From positions 585,501-649,500 of the forward strand of contig NZ_CP162414.1 in the NCBI RefSeq assembly GCF_040932005.1: a DNA stretch of 64,000 nucleotides, in the 5' to 3' direction. The notes under the pieces were generated by a model. It had not been told where the DNA came from. It was given only the letters and a program-made list of their open reading frames with translations, and did no database searches. This stretch comes from Aestuariibius sp. HNIBRBA575 (lineage in GTDB: Bacteria > Pseudomonadota > Alphaproteobacteria > Rhodobacterales > Rhodobacteraceae). The position numbers and the translations under genes were made by a program. Shown piece by piece: positions 36,731-45,131 of this stretch (position 1 is its first letter; each line of letters opens with the position of its first letter).

Positions 36731-38290
36731 TTAATTTGCGTCCGTATAGCGGATTTCTTTGGTGTCTTCGCCGGTGCGGCCCCGACGGACCAACAGACGG
36801 TTCAACGCATGCAAATAAGCCTTGGCCGAGGCAACAACCGTATCTGTGTCCGCGGATTGGCCGGTGGCGATGTTTCCGTCCTCTTCCAAACGGACAGACA
36901 CGGTGGCCTGCGCATCGGTGCCTTCGGTCACGGCGTTCACCTGATACAATTGCAGGTTGGCTGTGTTGGGATGCAGCGCGCGGATCGCTTTGAAACTGGC
37001 ATCAACCGGACCGTCGCCGCGTTCAATGGCGGTGTGTTCCTTGCCGTCGATATCCAGAACCAGCGTTGCCTCGGCTGGACCACCGGTGCCACAAGCCACA
37101 CGCAGCGTGACCAGTTTCAGCTGATCATCCTCGGTGTCGCCGCCGATATGGGTCAACGCGATGATGTCGTCGTCAAACACCTCTTTTTTGCGGTCGGCCA
37201 GATCCTTGAACCGCACAAAGATGTCTTTCAACTGATTGTCCCCAACCTCAAACCCCAATTGTTCCAGTTTATCGCGCAGCGCCGCACGTCCGGAATGTTT
37301 GCCCAAAGGCAGGGATGTGCCCGACAGGCCCACATCTTCGGGGCGCATGATTTCAAAGGTTTCTTTGTTTTTCAGCATGCCATCCTGATGGATGCCGCTT
37401 TCATGGGCAAAGGCGTTTTTGCCGACGATCGCCTTGTTGAACTGCACCGCAAAGCCCGACACAGTGGCAACCCGGCGCGAAATGGCCATGATTTTTTTAG
37501 TGTCGATGCCGGTGCTGAACGGCATGATATCGTTGCGGATTTTCAGCGCCATCACCACTTCTTCTAATGCGGTGTTGCCCGCGCGTTCGCCCAAGCCATT
37601 GATTGTGCATTCAATTTGGCGCGCGCCACCGGCCACGGCAGCCAGCGAGTTGGCGGTCGCCATGCCCAGATCATTGTGGCAATGGGTGGCAAAGATCACG
37701 TCATCCGCACCCGGCACGGTTTCGATCAGGCGCTTGATCAAATCCGCGCTTTCCATTGGGGCGGTATAGCCGACAGTGTCGGGGATATTGATGGTGCTGG
37801 CGCCGGCCTTGATGGCGATTTCAATCACGCGACACAGGTAATCCCATTCGGTGCGGGTCGCATCCATGGGGGACCATTGCACATTGTCCACCAGATTGCG
37901 GGCATGGGTGACCGTTTCGTGGATTTTATCCGCCATTTCATCCATGGTCAGATTCGGAATGGCGCGGTGCAGCGGTGACGTTCCGATAAAGGTGTGGATG
38001 CGGGGACGTTCAGAATTGCGCACAGCTTCGGCGCAACGATCGATGTCTTTGATATTGGCGCGCGCCAATCCACAGATCACCGATTGTTTGGACCGGGTGG
38101 CGATTTCGCTGACTGCGCGAAAATCGCCTTCGGATGCGATGGGAAAGCCAGCTTCGATGATGTCGACGCCCATCTCGTCCAGCATTTCTGCGATTTCCAG
38201 CTTTTCGTCATGGGTCATGGTCGCGCCGGGGCTTTGTTCGCCATCGCGCAATGTGGTGTCAAAGATCAAAACACGGTTTTTATCGGACAT
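36731..38290 (-). CDS. leuA: 2-isopropylmalate synthase
   Basis: 519 residues from ATG 38290. The DRE-TIM signature is LIFDTTLRDGEQSPGA; the second HMGL-type motif is CHNDLGMATANSLAAV, and HESGIHQDGML follows. The C-terminal regulatory domain that binds leucine is present (DGKEHTAIERGDGPVDASF). It makes the first committed step of leucine synthesis from acetyl-CoA and 2-ketoisovalerate. It starts 10 bases after a cupin gene, and both lie downstream of a leucine-rich leader peptide and attenuator, so expression should rise when charged tRNA-Leu falls. Confidence 0.96.
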   Translation of the reverse strand: MSDKNRVLIFDTTLRDGEQSPGATMTHDEKLEIAEMLDEMGVDIIEAGFPIASEGDFRAVSEIATRSKQSVICGLARANIKDIDRCAEAVRNSERPRIHTFIGTSPLHRAIPNLTMDEMADKIHETVTHARNLVDNVQWSPMDATRTEWDYLCRVIEIAIKAGASTINIPDTVGYTAPMESADLIKRLIETVPGADDVIFATHCHNDLGMATANSLAAVAGGARQIECTINGLGERAGNTALEEVVMALKIRNDIMPFSTGIDTKKIMAISRRVATVSGFAVQFNKAIVGKNAFAHESGIHQDGMLKNKETFEIMRPEDVGLSGTSLPLGKHSGRAALRDKLEQLGFEVGDNQLKDIFVRFKDLADRKKEVFDDDIIALTHIGGDTEDDQLKLVTLRVACGTGGPAEATLVLDIDGKEHTAIERGDGPVDASFKAIRALHPNTANLQLYQVNAVTEGTDAQATVSVRLEEDGNIATGQSADTDTVVASAKAYLHALNRLLVRRGRTGEDTKEIRYTDAN

Positions 38291-38300
38291 TTCGACTTCC

Positions 38301-38657
38301 TTAGATATGGGCTTTGGCGGCGGCGGGGACACCGCTATCGCCGGAATTGGCTTCACCGATCGGTTCGATCAGCAGGACTTTGGCTTCTTTTTCGGCGCGG
38401 GGGCGATGAACGATGCCTTTGGGGACAATCACCAGTTCACCGGGCCCAAAGGTCACAGGATCGTGGTCCTGATAATCCATCGTGACCTGACCCTCAATCA
38501 CCAGAAAGAAATCATCGGTATCGTCATGTTTGTGATAGGGAAATTCCCCCTGAAACTTCACAACCATCACGTCGTTATTGTTATAGGTTGCGACCACTTT
38601 GGGGTCCCAGTGGGTGTCAAACAAACCCAGTTTGTCCGTTAGGTTAATCTTTTGCAT
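38301..38657 (-). CDS. Small cupin-domain protein co-transcribed with leuA
   Basis: 118 residues from ATG 38657; the longer frame to 38732 runs into the attenuator and is rejected. A single cupin barrel with metal-ligand pattern PYHKHDDTDDFFLVIEG (His, His, Glu) and PKGIVHRPRAE (His). Single-domain cupins of this kind may be isomerases, dioxygenases or small-molecule binders; no substrate can be named. It is placed between the leucine leader and leuA, only 10 bases from leuA, so its dose is tied to leucine supply, suggesting a role near branched-chain amino acid metabolism. Confidence 0.85.
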   Translation of the reverse strand: MQKINLTDKLGLFDTHWDPKVVATYNNNDVMVVKFQGEFPYHKHDDTDDFFLVIEGQVTMDYQDHDPVTFGPGELVIVPKGIVHRPRAEKEAKVLLIEPIGEANSGDSGVPAAAKAHI

Positions 38658-38698
38658 ATGTGTGCCCTTAGCGTTGGCAGATAGAAGACTGAGAGGTG

Positions 38699-38748
38699 TT
38701 TGGCGCTGATCCCTTCTGAGCGGTCGCGCCAAAAGGCACGCTCAGAAG
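38699..38748 (-). promoter_or_regulatory. Leucine attenuator: two mutually exclusive hairpins
   Basis: In transcript order: A = CTTCTGAGCG (38748-38739), B = TTTGGCGC (38733-38726), A' = CGCTCAGAAG (38722-38713), B' = GCGCCAAA (38706-38699). A pairs perfectly with A' (10 bp) and B with B' (8 bp), but the two interleave and cannot form together. A overlaps the stop codon of the leader peptide. A ribosome that reaches the stop would cover A and allow B-B'; a ribosome stalled at the Leu codons would leave A free to form A-A'. There is no T-run after B', so how B-B' stops expression is unclear. Confidence 0.75.
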
Positions 38749-38825
38749 CGGCTAAGGAGAAGAAGCAGACCAAAGGCACGTGCAGAATTGCACGGCAATG
38801 ATGGGATATGGGTCTGACTAATCAT
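38742..38825 (-). CDS. leuA leader peptide (27 residues, five consecutive Leu)
   Basis: ATG 38825 opens a 27-codon frame ending FGLLLLLSRF and TGA. The Leu run is encoded by five codons CTG CTT CTT CTC CTT just before the stop, flanked by Phe codons, the form of a transcription-attenuation leader. A TATAGT box lies 6 bases before the ATG (38837-38832), which would place the transcript start at or next to the A of ATG, so the leader may be translated from a leaderless RNA; no good -35 box is visible. The longer frame upstream has no supporting start. Confidence 0.8.
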   Translation of the reverse strand: MISQTHIPSLPCNSARAFGLLLLLSRF

Positions 38826-39252
38826 GCCGCCACTATAAACACAGATTGCCAATTGGAAAGAGCCAATTTGCAGTGTTTGAATGTGACATGCAACCAAACA
38901 TCTCCAGGGGCAATCCGCGCCAAAAATCACCAAGTTGACGTAAGATACGATTGCCGTTCATCATTGGGGGCAATCTGTGGCGGATTGAGGCGGCATTGTG
39001 TCGGGAAAATCGAAAACGTCCACAATTGTGACGCGATTGAAAATTGATTTTCATTTACTTAATTGATTTGGCTGCATTTTTTTGGGTTTTGCGATCTTAG
39101 CAGAAAATCCCGGATTGTGTTCAGTAACATCACAAATCCATCTGATCGCCCGAAACTGTCCATGATTGAATGCGAGATTACGTTCAAGGCAGGTGAAATC
39201 GCATGCGTTCGCCAATGCGAGATTGCCAGTGCGAAATTGAAGGGACAAGTTA
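38826..39252. other. Promoter region between the leuA leader and the RTX gene
   Basis: This 427-base divergent region is AT-rich and has no credible gene. On the minus side it holds the leader's TATAGT box. Towards the RTX gene it has T-rich stretches (GCATTTTTTTGGG, 39073-39085) and GAAGGGAC, the ribosome site 8 bases before the RTX start. The AATTGG motif recurs on both strands around 38850-38870 (CCAATTGG), a possible operator. Confidence 0.4.
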
Positions 39253-42200
39253 ATGCCATCAGGTTATTTGGTAAATTTAGGTAACGGAACGCTGGACGCA
39301 GGCGATCAGATCGTTGGAACGCAAATCACGTTCACAACCGATCAAGTGTTGGGCACGGGGTCTTGGACCTGGAGCGGCGTCTGGGACGGCGACGGCAATA
39401 CATATAACAACATCACAGATACGGGGTCGTATTATCTGGCCACGGATGGCAGTGTCTATTTTGTCCCTGATACTTGGAACATCACAGCAAATAACGGGTC
39501 CAGCGCAACCGCGGCCCCTGCATATACCGCTGATCCGAATATTTATGGCACAACGGGCAATGATGCCGATATCGAAGGCACGGCTGGTGACGATACGATT
39601 TACGGCGGCGATACAACGTCTGAAACCGGGACCGGGGCAGACACGATCAATGCAGGATCTGGCGATGACACGATCACATCCGGTGATGGCAATGATGTGA
39701 TCAATGCAGGTGGCGGCGATGACAGCATCCTTGGCGGCGCTGGCAATGATACCATTCACGGCGATGATGCGACGCCTCCGGCCACTGGGGATGAAACCCT
39801 GAACTGGTCCGACGAAGGCACCGAAGGCACAAATATCTTTGGCGGTTTCACCCAGAATACCGGCGATATGGATGTCACCGTTAGTTTTTCCAATGACGGG
39901 AATGGCAACCTCTATCAGGTCGACACCGCGACCGGCCAATACTCAACTGGCAATGAAACCTTTGCGACCAATTCATCGCTGCAACTGGGCGGGGATGGCG
40001 GGCCAACCTCAACCACAACACTGGATTTTGATGCGGTAGATGGCACAGGTCTGGCCAACGAAGTGGTCGATGTGGCGTTTCGCATCAACGATATCGATCA
40101 CAGCACATGGCATGATGATGTGACGATCAACGCCTATGATGCCGATGGCAATGCCGTCACCGTCTTGATCACGGCGGCGGGCGATGACATCGTCAATGGC
40201 AATACCATCACCGCGGGCACCAGCAGTGATGACGCCGGAGACGCAGCTGGGTCGGCATTGGTTGAAATCGCAGGCCCCGTGCATTCGGTTGAAATCGTCT
40301 ATTCCAATGGTGGCACAACCAACCAATATCTGTGGGTCACGGACGTTCATTTCACCACCTATGTGGATGCGGACAATGACGACACCATTGATGCAGGTGC
40401 GGGCAACGACACCGTATATGGCTATGACGGCGTCGACAGCATTCTGGGCGGATCGGGCGACGATCAGCTTTATGGGGGCAATGACGCGGACGAAATCGAC
40501 GGCGGCACCGGGGCTGATACCGTTTATGGTGGCGCGGGTGCGGATGACGTCTCTGGCGGCGCGGATGATGACGAAGTGCATGGCGATGGCGGCAATGACA
40601 CCGTGTCGGGGAATGCGGGCGCGGATGATCTGTTTGGCGGCGCGGGCAATGACACGCTTTATGGTGGAGATGGTGCCGACACATTGACCGGCGGCACCGG
40701 TGATGATGTGCAATTCGGGGGATCGGGTGACGATACCTTTGCGTTGGACAATGGCTTTGGCACGGATACGATCACCGGGGGTGAAACCGGCGAAACCAAT
40801 GGCGACACGTTGGATGCCAGCACGATCACTTCTGACATTGTGCTGGATCTCAGTGCGGTTGATGCCAATGATCCCGAAAGCGGCACATTGGTCACCGGCG
40901 GCAATACGGCGACATTTACCGAGATCGAAAATGTCATTCTGGGCAGCGGTGATGACACAATCACCGGCTCAAATGGCGTGGATAACGTTGATCTGGGCAC
41001 AGGTGCGGACACGATCACAGGCGGCGCCGGCAACGACATCATTGATGTGGGCAACGACACGGATGAGGACACGCTGATCCTAGAAGACGGCTTTGGTCAG
41101 GATGTGATCACCAATTTCGAAGCGCCAACCGACAACGGCAATGGCACATTCACCGGCAATGATTTGGTGGATGTGACCAACCTGACGGATGCGCTGGGCG
41201 ATCCGGTTTATGTGTCCGACGTGACCGTGACCGAAGATGGGTCCGGCAATGCAGTGCTGAATTTCCCGAATGGTGAAACCCTGACACTGGTCGGGATTTC
41301 TGTTGCGGCCATCGACGATCCTTATGCGCTGAACGCCATGGGCATTCCGATTTCCGACGGCACCGTCAGCGGCACGGCCGGTGCGGACGTGATTGATGGG
41401 TCCTACACAGGTGATCCTGATTATGATCTGGTGGATGCAGGCGACGCCATCCTGTCGGGCCATGCGGCCAATGACGATCTGATCGAAGCAGGCGCAGGCG
41501 GCGATACCGTTCTGGCCGGGGCTGGCGACGATACGATCTATGGCGAAGCAGGCGCAGATATTATCACCGGTGGGGCGGGCGACGACACCATCTTTGGTGG
41601 GGCGGATCAGGACGATATTCTGGTCGAAGACGGCTTTGGCGACGACATCGTGGATGGGGGTGCCACCGGCACCGACCAAGACGCGATTGATGCCTCTGCC
41701 CTGACCAGCGGCGTGGATGTCACCTATTCCGGTGACGAAGCTGGTGTTCTGAACAACGGCGCAGATTCCATCACATTCGCCGATATCGAAGAACTGGTTC
41801 TGACCGATAGCAACGACACGGTGGATGCATCCGCCGATAGCGCCGGCGCGACCATCACTGCTGGTGCGGGTGATGACACCATTACGGTCGGGACCGGCGA
41901 TGATGTGATTGCTGGCGGTGCGGATCAGGATCAGGTCGAACTGATCGACGGCTTTGGCGATGACACCATTGTTGGCGGTGAAACCGGCACGGATCATGAC
42001 ATCTTGGACGCATCCGATCTGACATCTGGCGTTGACGTTACATATTCCGCCGATGAGGCTGGCCAGTTGGTTGGCGGTGCTGACACGGCGGACTTCTCAG
42101 AAATCGAAGAACTGGTTCTGACCGATAGCGACGACACGGTTGATGCAGCCGCAGACAGCGCTGGTGTGACGATCACGGCTGGTGCTGGCGACGACATAAT

Positions 42201-43452
42201 CATCGGCGGGTCCGGAGATGATGTGATCAATGGCGGCGCGGATCAGGATCAGGTCAATCTGGTCGATGGGTTCGGCAGTGACACGATTGATGGCGGCGGC
42301 ACAGGTGTGGATCAGGATGTGTTGGATGCATCCGCCCTGTCAACCGGCGTGACCGCGACCTATTTCGGCGACGAAGCGGGTTTGATGGCCAACGGCGCAG
42401 ATGACGCAATCTTTAGCGATATCGAAGAGTTGGTGCTGACCGGCAGCAACGATGTTTTGGACGCTTCCGCCGACAGTGTTGGCGTGAACGTCGATGCAGG
42501 TGACGGCGCGGATACCATGATTGGCGGGTCGGGTGACGACACGCTGGATGGTGGCGCCGGTGATGACACTATTGCTGGTGGGCTGGGCGCAGATACCATT
42601 ATCGGTGGCGCTGGCGACGACACGATTACATTTGCCCATGGCGATGTGGTCACAGGTGGCGACGGGGACGATACCTTTGTGCTGGCCGATCTGGGCGATG
42701 GCTCAAACGGCACAATCACCGTCACAGGTGGCGAAGGCGATGAAACCGGCGGCGATACACTGCAGCTGGGTGGTTTGGCCGACATGTCGACCCTCGTGAT
42801 CACGGATCCAAGCGATGCAACCGGTGGTCTGACCGGGTCGGTCACACTGAATGACGGCACGTTGCTGAACTTTAGCGAGATTGAAAACATCATCTGTTTC
42901 ACGCCTAACACCCGGATCGCGACGCCCCGTGGCGCGCGGATGATCCAGGACCTAAAGGTTGGGGATCTGGTGCTGACCCGCGATCATGGCATGCAGCCTG
43001 TGCGCTGGATCGAAGCCCGCACCGTGCCCGCATTGGACCGGTTCGCCCCGATCCGCATCCGCGAAGGCGTGCTGACAGGTCAGCAATCCGATCTGCTGGT
43101 ATCCCCGCAGCACCGGATGTTGTTCCAGGGCTATTCTGCGGAATTGCTGTTTGGCGAAAGCGAAGTTCTGGTGGCCGCGACCCATCTGGTGGATGGCGTT
43201 GACGTCACCCGCGAAGAAGGCGGCGAAGTCACTTACATCCATATGATGTTTGATGAACACGAAATCATCTTTGCCGAAGGCGCCCCATCCGAAAGCTTCC
43301 ACCCCGGTGACATTGGCCTGACGGCCGTCAGCGACGAAGCCCGCGAGGAATTGTTTGCCCTGTTCCCAGAACTGCGCAGCGATCCAAACGGCTATGGCCG
43401 CACAGCGCGCCGGTGCCTCAAATCCCATGAGGCCCGTTTGATCCGAGGCTAG
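39253..43452 (+). CDS. Giant RTX calcium-binding protein with C-terminal Hint domain
   Basis: 1399 residues, very acidic, no N-terminal signal peptide: the form of a type I secreted protein. Many nonapeptide GGxGxDxxx repeats (GGAGNDTIHGDD, GGSGDDQLYGGN, GGAGDDTIFGG) bind Ca2+ as parallel beta-rolls in at least four blocks. About residues 790-1110 consist of three tandem 106-residue units. The end (from about 1215, ICFTPNTRIATPRGARMIQDL) is a Hint_2-type hedgehog/intein domain, common on roseobacter RTX proteins and possibly self-processing. No catalytic domain is evident, so an adhesin or surface-layer role is likely. ATG 39253 has GAAGGGAC upstream. No transporter genes adjoin. Confidence 0.9.
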   Translation: MPSGYLVNLGNGTLDAGDQIVGTQITFTTDQVLGTGSWTWSGVWDGDGNTYNNITDTGSYYLATDGSVYFVPDTWNITANNGSSATAAPAYTADPNIYGTTGNDADIEGTAGDDTIYGGDTTSETGTGADTINAGSGDDTITSGDGNDVINAGGGDDSILGGAGNDTIHGDDATPPATGDETLNWSDEGTEGTNIFGGFTQNTGDMDVTVSFSNDGNGNLYQVDTATGQYSTGNETFATNSSLQLGGDGGPTSTTTLDFDAVDGTGLANEVVDVAFRINDIDHSTWHDDVTINAYDADGNAVTVLITAAGDDIVNGNTITAGTSSDDAGDAAGSALVEIAGPVHSVEIVYSNGGTTNQYLWVTDVHFTTYVDADNDDTIDAGAGNDTVYGYDGVDSILGGSGDDQLYGGNDADEIDGGTGADTVYGGAGADDVSGGADDDEVHGDGGNDTVSGNAGADDLFGGAGNDTLYGGDGADTLTGGTGDDVQFGGSGDDTFALDNGFGTDTITGGETGETNGDTLDASTITSDIVLDLSAVDANDPESGTLVTGGNTATFTEIENVILGSGDDTITGSNGVDNVDLGTGADTITGGAGNDIIDVGNDTDEDTLILEDGFGQDVITNFEAPTDNGNGTFTGNDLVDVTNLTDALGDPVYVSDVTVTEDGSGNAVLNFPNGETLTLVGISVAAIDDPYALNAMGIPISDGTVSGTAGADVIDGSYTGDPDYDLVDAGDAILSGHAANDDLIEAGAGGDTVLAGAGDDTIYGEAGADIITGGAGDDTIFGGADQDDILVEDGFGDDIVDGGATGTDQDAIDASALTSGVDVTYSGDEAGVLNNGADSITFADIEELVLTDSNDTVDASADSAGATITAGAGDDTITVGTGDDVIAGGADQDQVELIDGFGDDTIVGGETGTDHDILDASDLTSGVDVTYSADEAGQLVGGADTADFSEIEELVLTDSDDTVDAAADSAGVTITAGAGDDIIIGGSGDDVINGGADQDQVNLVDGFGSDTIDGGGTGVDQDVLDASALSTGVTATYFGDEAGLMANGADDAIFSDIEELVLTGSNDVLDASADSVGVNVDAGDGADTMIGGSGDDTLDGGAGDDTIAGGLGADTIIGGAGDDTITFAHGDVVTGGDGDDTFVLADLGDGSNGTITVTGGEGDETGGDTLQLGGLADMSTLVITDPSDATGGLTGSVTLNDGTLLNFSEIENIICFTPNTRIATPRGARMIQDLKVGDLVLTRDHGMQPVRWIEARTVPALDRFAPIRIREGVLTGQQSDLLVSPQHRMLFQGYSAELLFGESEVLVAATHLVDGVDVTREEGGEVTYIHMMFDEHEIIFAEGAPSESFHPGDIGLTAVSDEAREELFALFPELRSDPNGYGRTARRCLKSHEARLIRG
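41629..42582 (+). repeat. Three tandem 318-bp units inside the RTX gene
   Basis: Units begin at 41629, 41947 and 42265 (exactly 318 bases, 106 codons each). Each starts DGFG(D/S)D, then a TGxDxDxxDAS segment, then (D/E)IEELVLT and an RTX block. They are clearly related but not identical, so the duplication is not recent. A more diverged relative precedes them near 40740. Such units can change in number by recombination. Confidence 0.85.
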
Positions 43453-43480
43453 TGTTTACCGCGAGTGGTTAGGGTAACGA

Positions 43481-44956
43481 TTACTGAGAAGCGGCTTCTG
43501 TTGATGCCGCTTCTTGGCTGTTGGACCCTTGGTCTGTGACGGCATCTGTTGCAGGGGCCACATCAGCGCGGGTGACCAATGCCCCATCATCCCAAGCCCC
43601 GGTTTCAACCTCGCCAGAGGCGTAGCGCATCGTGCCTTCGCCCTGACGACGACCATTGCGAAACGCGCCTTCGTAAATCGCGCCATTGGTATAGGTCGCA
43701 ACCCCCATGCCGGTGATCTGACCGTTTTGCCACTGACCTTGGTAGGTAAACCCATCCGTCATGGTGATTTTACCATTGCCATGGCGCTGTCCGGCGGCAA
43801 ATTGCCCCTCATACAGCGTGCCATCCGCATAGGTGGCCACGCCCACACCGGACCGCTGACCATTTTCCCAAGCGCCCTCGTAGGTATAGCCATCCGCATA
43901 GGTCATTTTGCCCATGCCGTGGTTTTGCGCGTTCTGGAATTCGCCCTCATAAACCAATCCATTGGCATAGGTTGCAACTCCGGTTCCATTGATTACGCCC
44001 GCGGACCAAGCTCCGTCATAAGTGGACCCATCCGGATAGGTGATTTTGCCCATCCCATCGGCCAAATCAGCGCGAAATTGCCCCACATAGACCGATCCAT
44101 CTGGATAGGTCACTTCGCCTTGGCCTTCGATTTGGCCATTGGCCCATGATCCGACATAGGTATAGCCATCCGCCCCGGTAAAGCTGCCTTGGCCGTGGCG
44201 TTTATCATTGGCAAATCCGCCCTGATAGACGTCGCCATTGGCATAGGTCACTGTCCCGGTGCCTTCGCGCCGTCCTGCGGCCAGGTCACCTTCGTAAATG
44301 TCGCCATTGGGCTGGATCAACCGACCTTGACCCTGAATTTGGCCGTTTACCCAAGTGCCCACATAGGTCATGCCATCGGGCAGGGTCAGCGTGCCTTGGC
44401 CTTCGCGTTCGCCATTGGCCAACGTGCCCTCATATAGGGCGCCATCAGGGTAGGTCACCATGCCTTGGCCATCTTTGACGCCATTGACCCATGTACCTTC
44501 GTAGATATAGCCGTTCGGGCTCTGCATTTTGCCTTCGCCGTGATGCATGGCGTTGCGAAATTCGCCTTCATAGGTCACGCCATTGGCATAGCTGGCCACG
44601 CCTTGACCGTTGATTTTGCCATCCACCCAGTCGCCTTCATAGGTGCCGCCATCGGCAAAGGTGATATTGCCGAACCCTTCGGGTTTGCCGGATGAAAACG
44701 CGCCCTGATAGACCGATCCATTGGGAAACCGCGCAATGCCCTGACCGCGAATTTCGCCTTCGAACCATTCGCCGGTATATTCATAGCCATTGGGCAAACG
44801 ATAGGTGCCTTGCCCATGCTGACGTCCGTTCAGGAACGTGCCTTCGTACACGCCGCCATCGTCATATTGCTTGGTCTGAACGGTTTGCGCCCCAACCGGC
44901 GCAGACAGCGCAAGCGTGGCGGCAAGGATCCAGATTGGCAGGCTTTGGCGTGACAT
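43481..44956 (-). CDS. Secreted MORN-repeat protein with 18 tandem repeats
   Basis: 491 residues from ATG 44956, with GGGAG upstream. A signal peptide (LPIWILAATLALSAPVGAQT) is followed by 18 complete 23-residue MORN units and one partial one, pattern YxGxWxNGxxxGxGxxxxxDG, without interruption. Then comes a short Ser/Ala-rich tail. MORN repeats form an elongated beta-hairpin solenoid that binds lipid headgroups or proteins. The export signal places it in the periplasm or outside. It converges with the RTX gene, with 28 bases between their stops, but lies on the other strand, so shared regulation is not implied. No enzyme domain is attached. Confidence 0.9.
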   Translation of the reverse strand: MSRQSLPIWILAATLALSAPVGAQTVQTKQYDDGGVYEGTFLNGRQHGQGTYRLPNGYEYTGEWFEGEIRGQGIARFPNGSVYQGAFSSGKPEGFGNITFADGGTYEGDWVDGKINGQGVASYANGVTYEGEFRNAMHHGEGKMQSPNGYIYEGTWVNGVKDGQGMVTYPDGALYEGTLANGEREGQGTLTLPDGMTYVGTWVNGQIQGQGRLIQPNGDIYEGDLAAGRREGTGTVTYANGDVYQGGFANDKRHGQGSFTGADGYTYVGSWANGQIEGQGEVTYPDGSVYVGQFRADLADGMGKITYPDGSTYDGAWSAGVINGTGVATYANGLVYEGEFQNAQNHGMGKMTYADGYTYEGAWENGQRSGVGVATYADGTLYEGQFAAGQRHGNGKITMTDGFTYQGQWQNGQITGMGVATYTNGAIYEGAFRNGRRQGEGTMRYASGEVETGAWDDGALVTRADVAPATDAVTDQGSNSQEAASTEAASQ

Positions 44957-45131
44957 ATGAACAGCTCCCTCACGTTTCTTGGCCGTAAGGTAGTTCAGCA
45001 ATGGGGGCGGGGCAACGGGTTTGCGCAGCTTTGCTGTGGGTTGGTTGCGCGTGATTTGGTCAATCGGCTTTTACTTGACGTCTGATGCGGCTACATCTGG
45101 CGCCAACAGACGACAGAAAGGGTGCCGGAAC

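Noticed and set aside
38742..38933. A longer version of the leucine leader peptide
   Set aside because: The upstream extension has no good start; the ATG at 38825 next to the TATAGT box explains the element better.
39277..42911. Several long minus-strand frames opposite the RTX gene
   Set aside because: They result from the biased codons of repeated Gly/Asp in the plus-strand gene and share no family features.
42895..43300. A splicing intein in the RTX protein
   Set aside because: The Hint-like domain is C-terminal and no His-Asn splice end or downstream extein is visible.
43481..44956. Regularly spaced DNA repeats that could suggest a CRISPR array
   Set aside because: The 69-base period equals a 23-residue MORN unit in an intact reading frame; there are no identical repeats with unique spacers.
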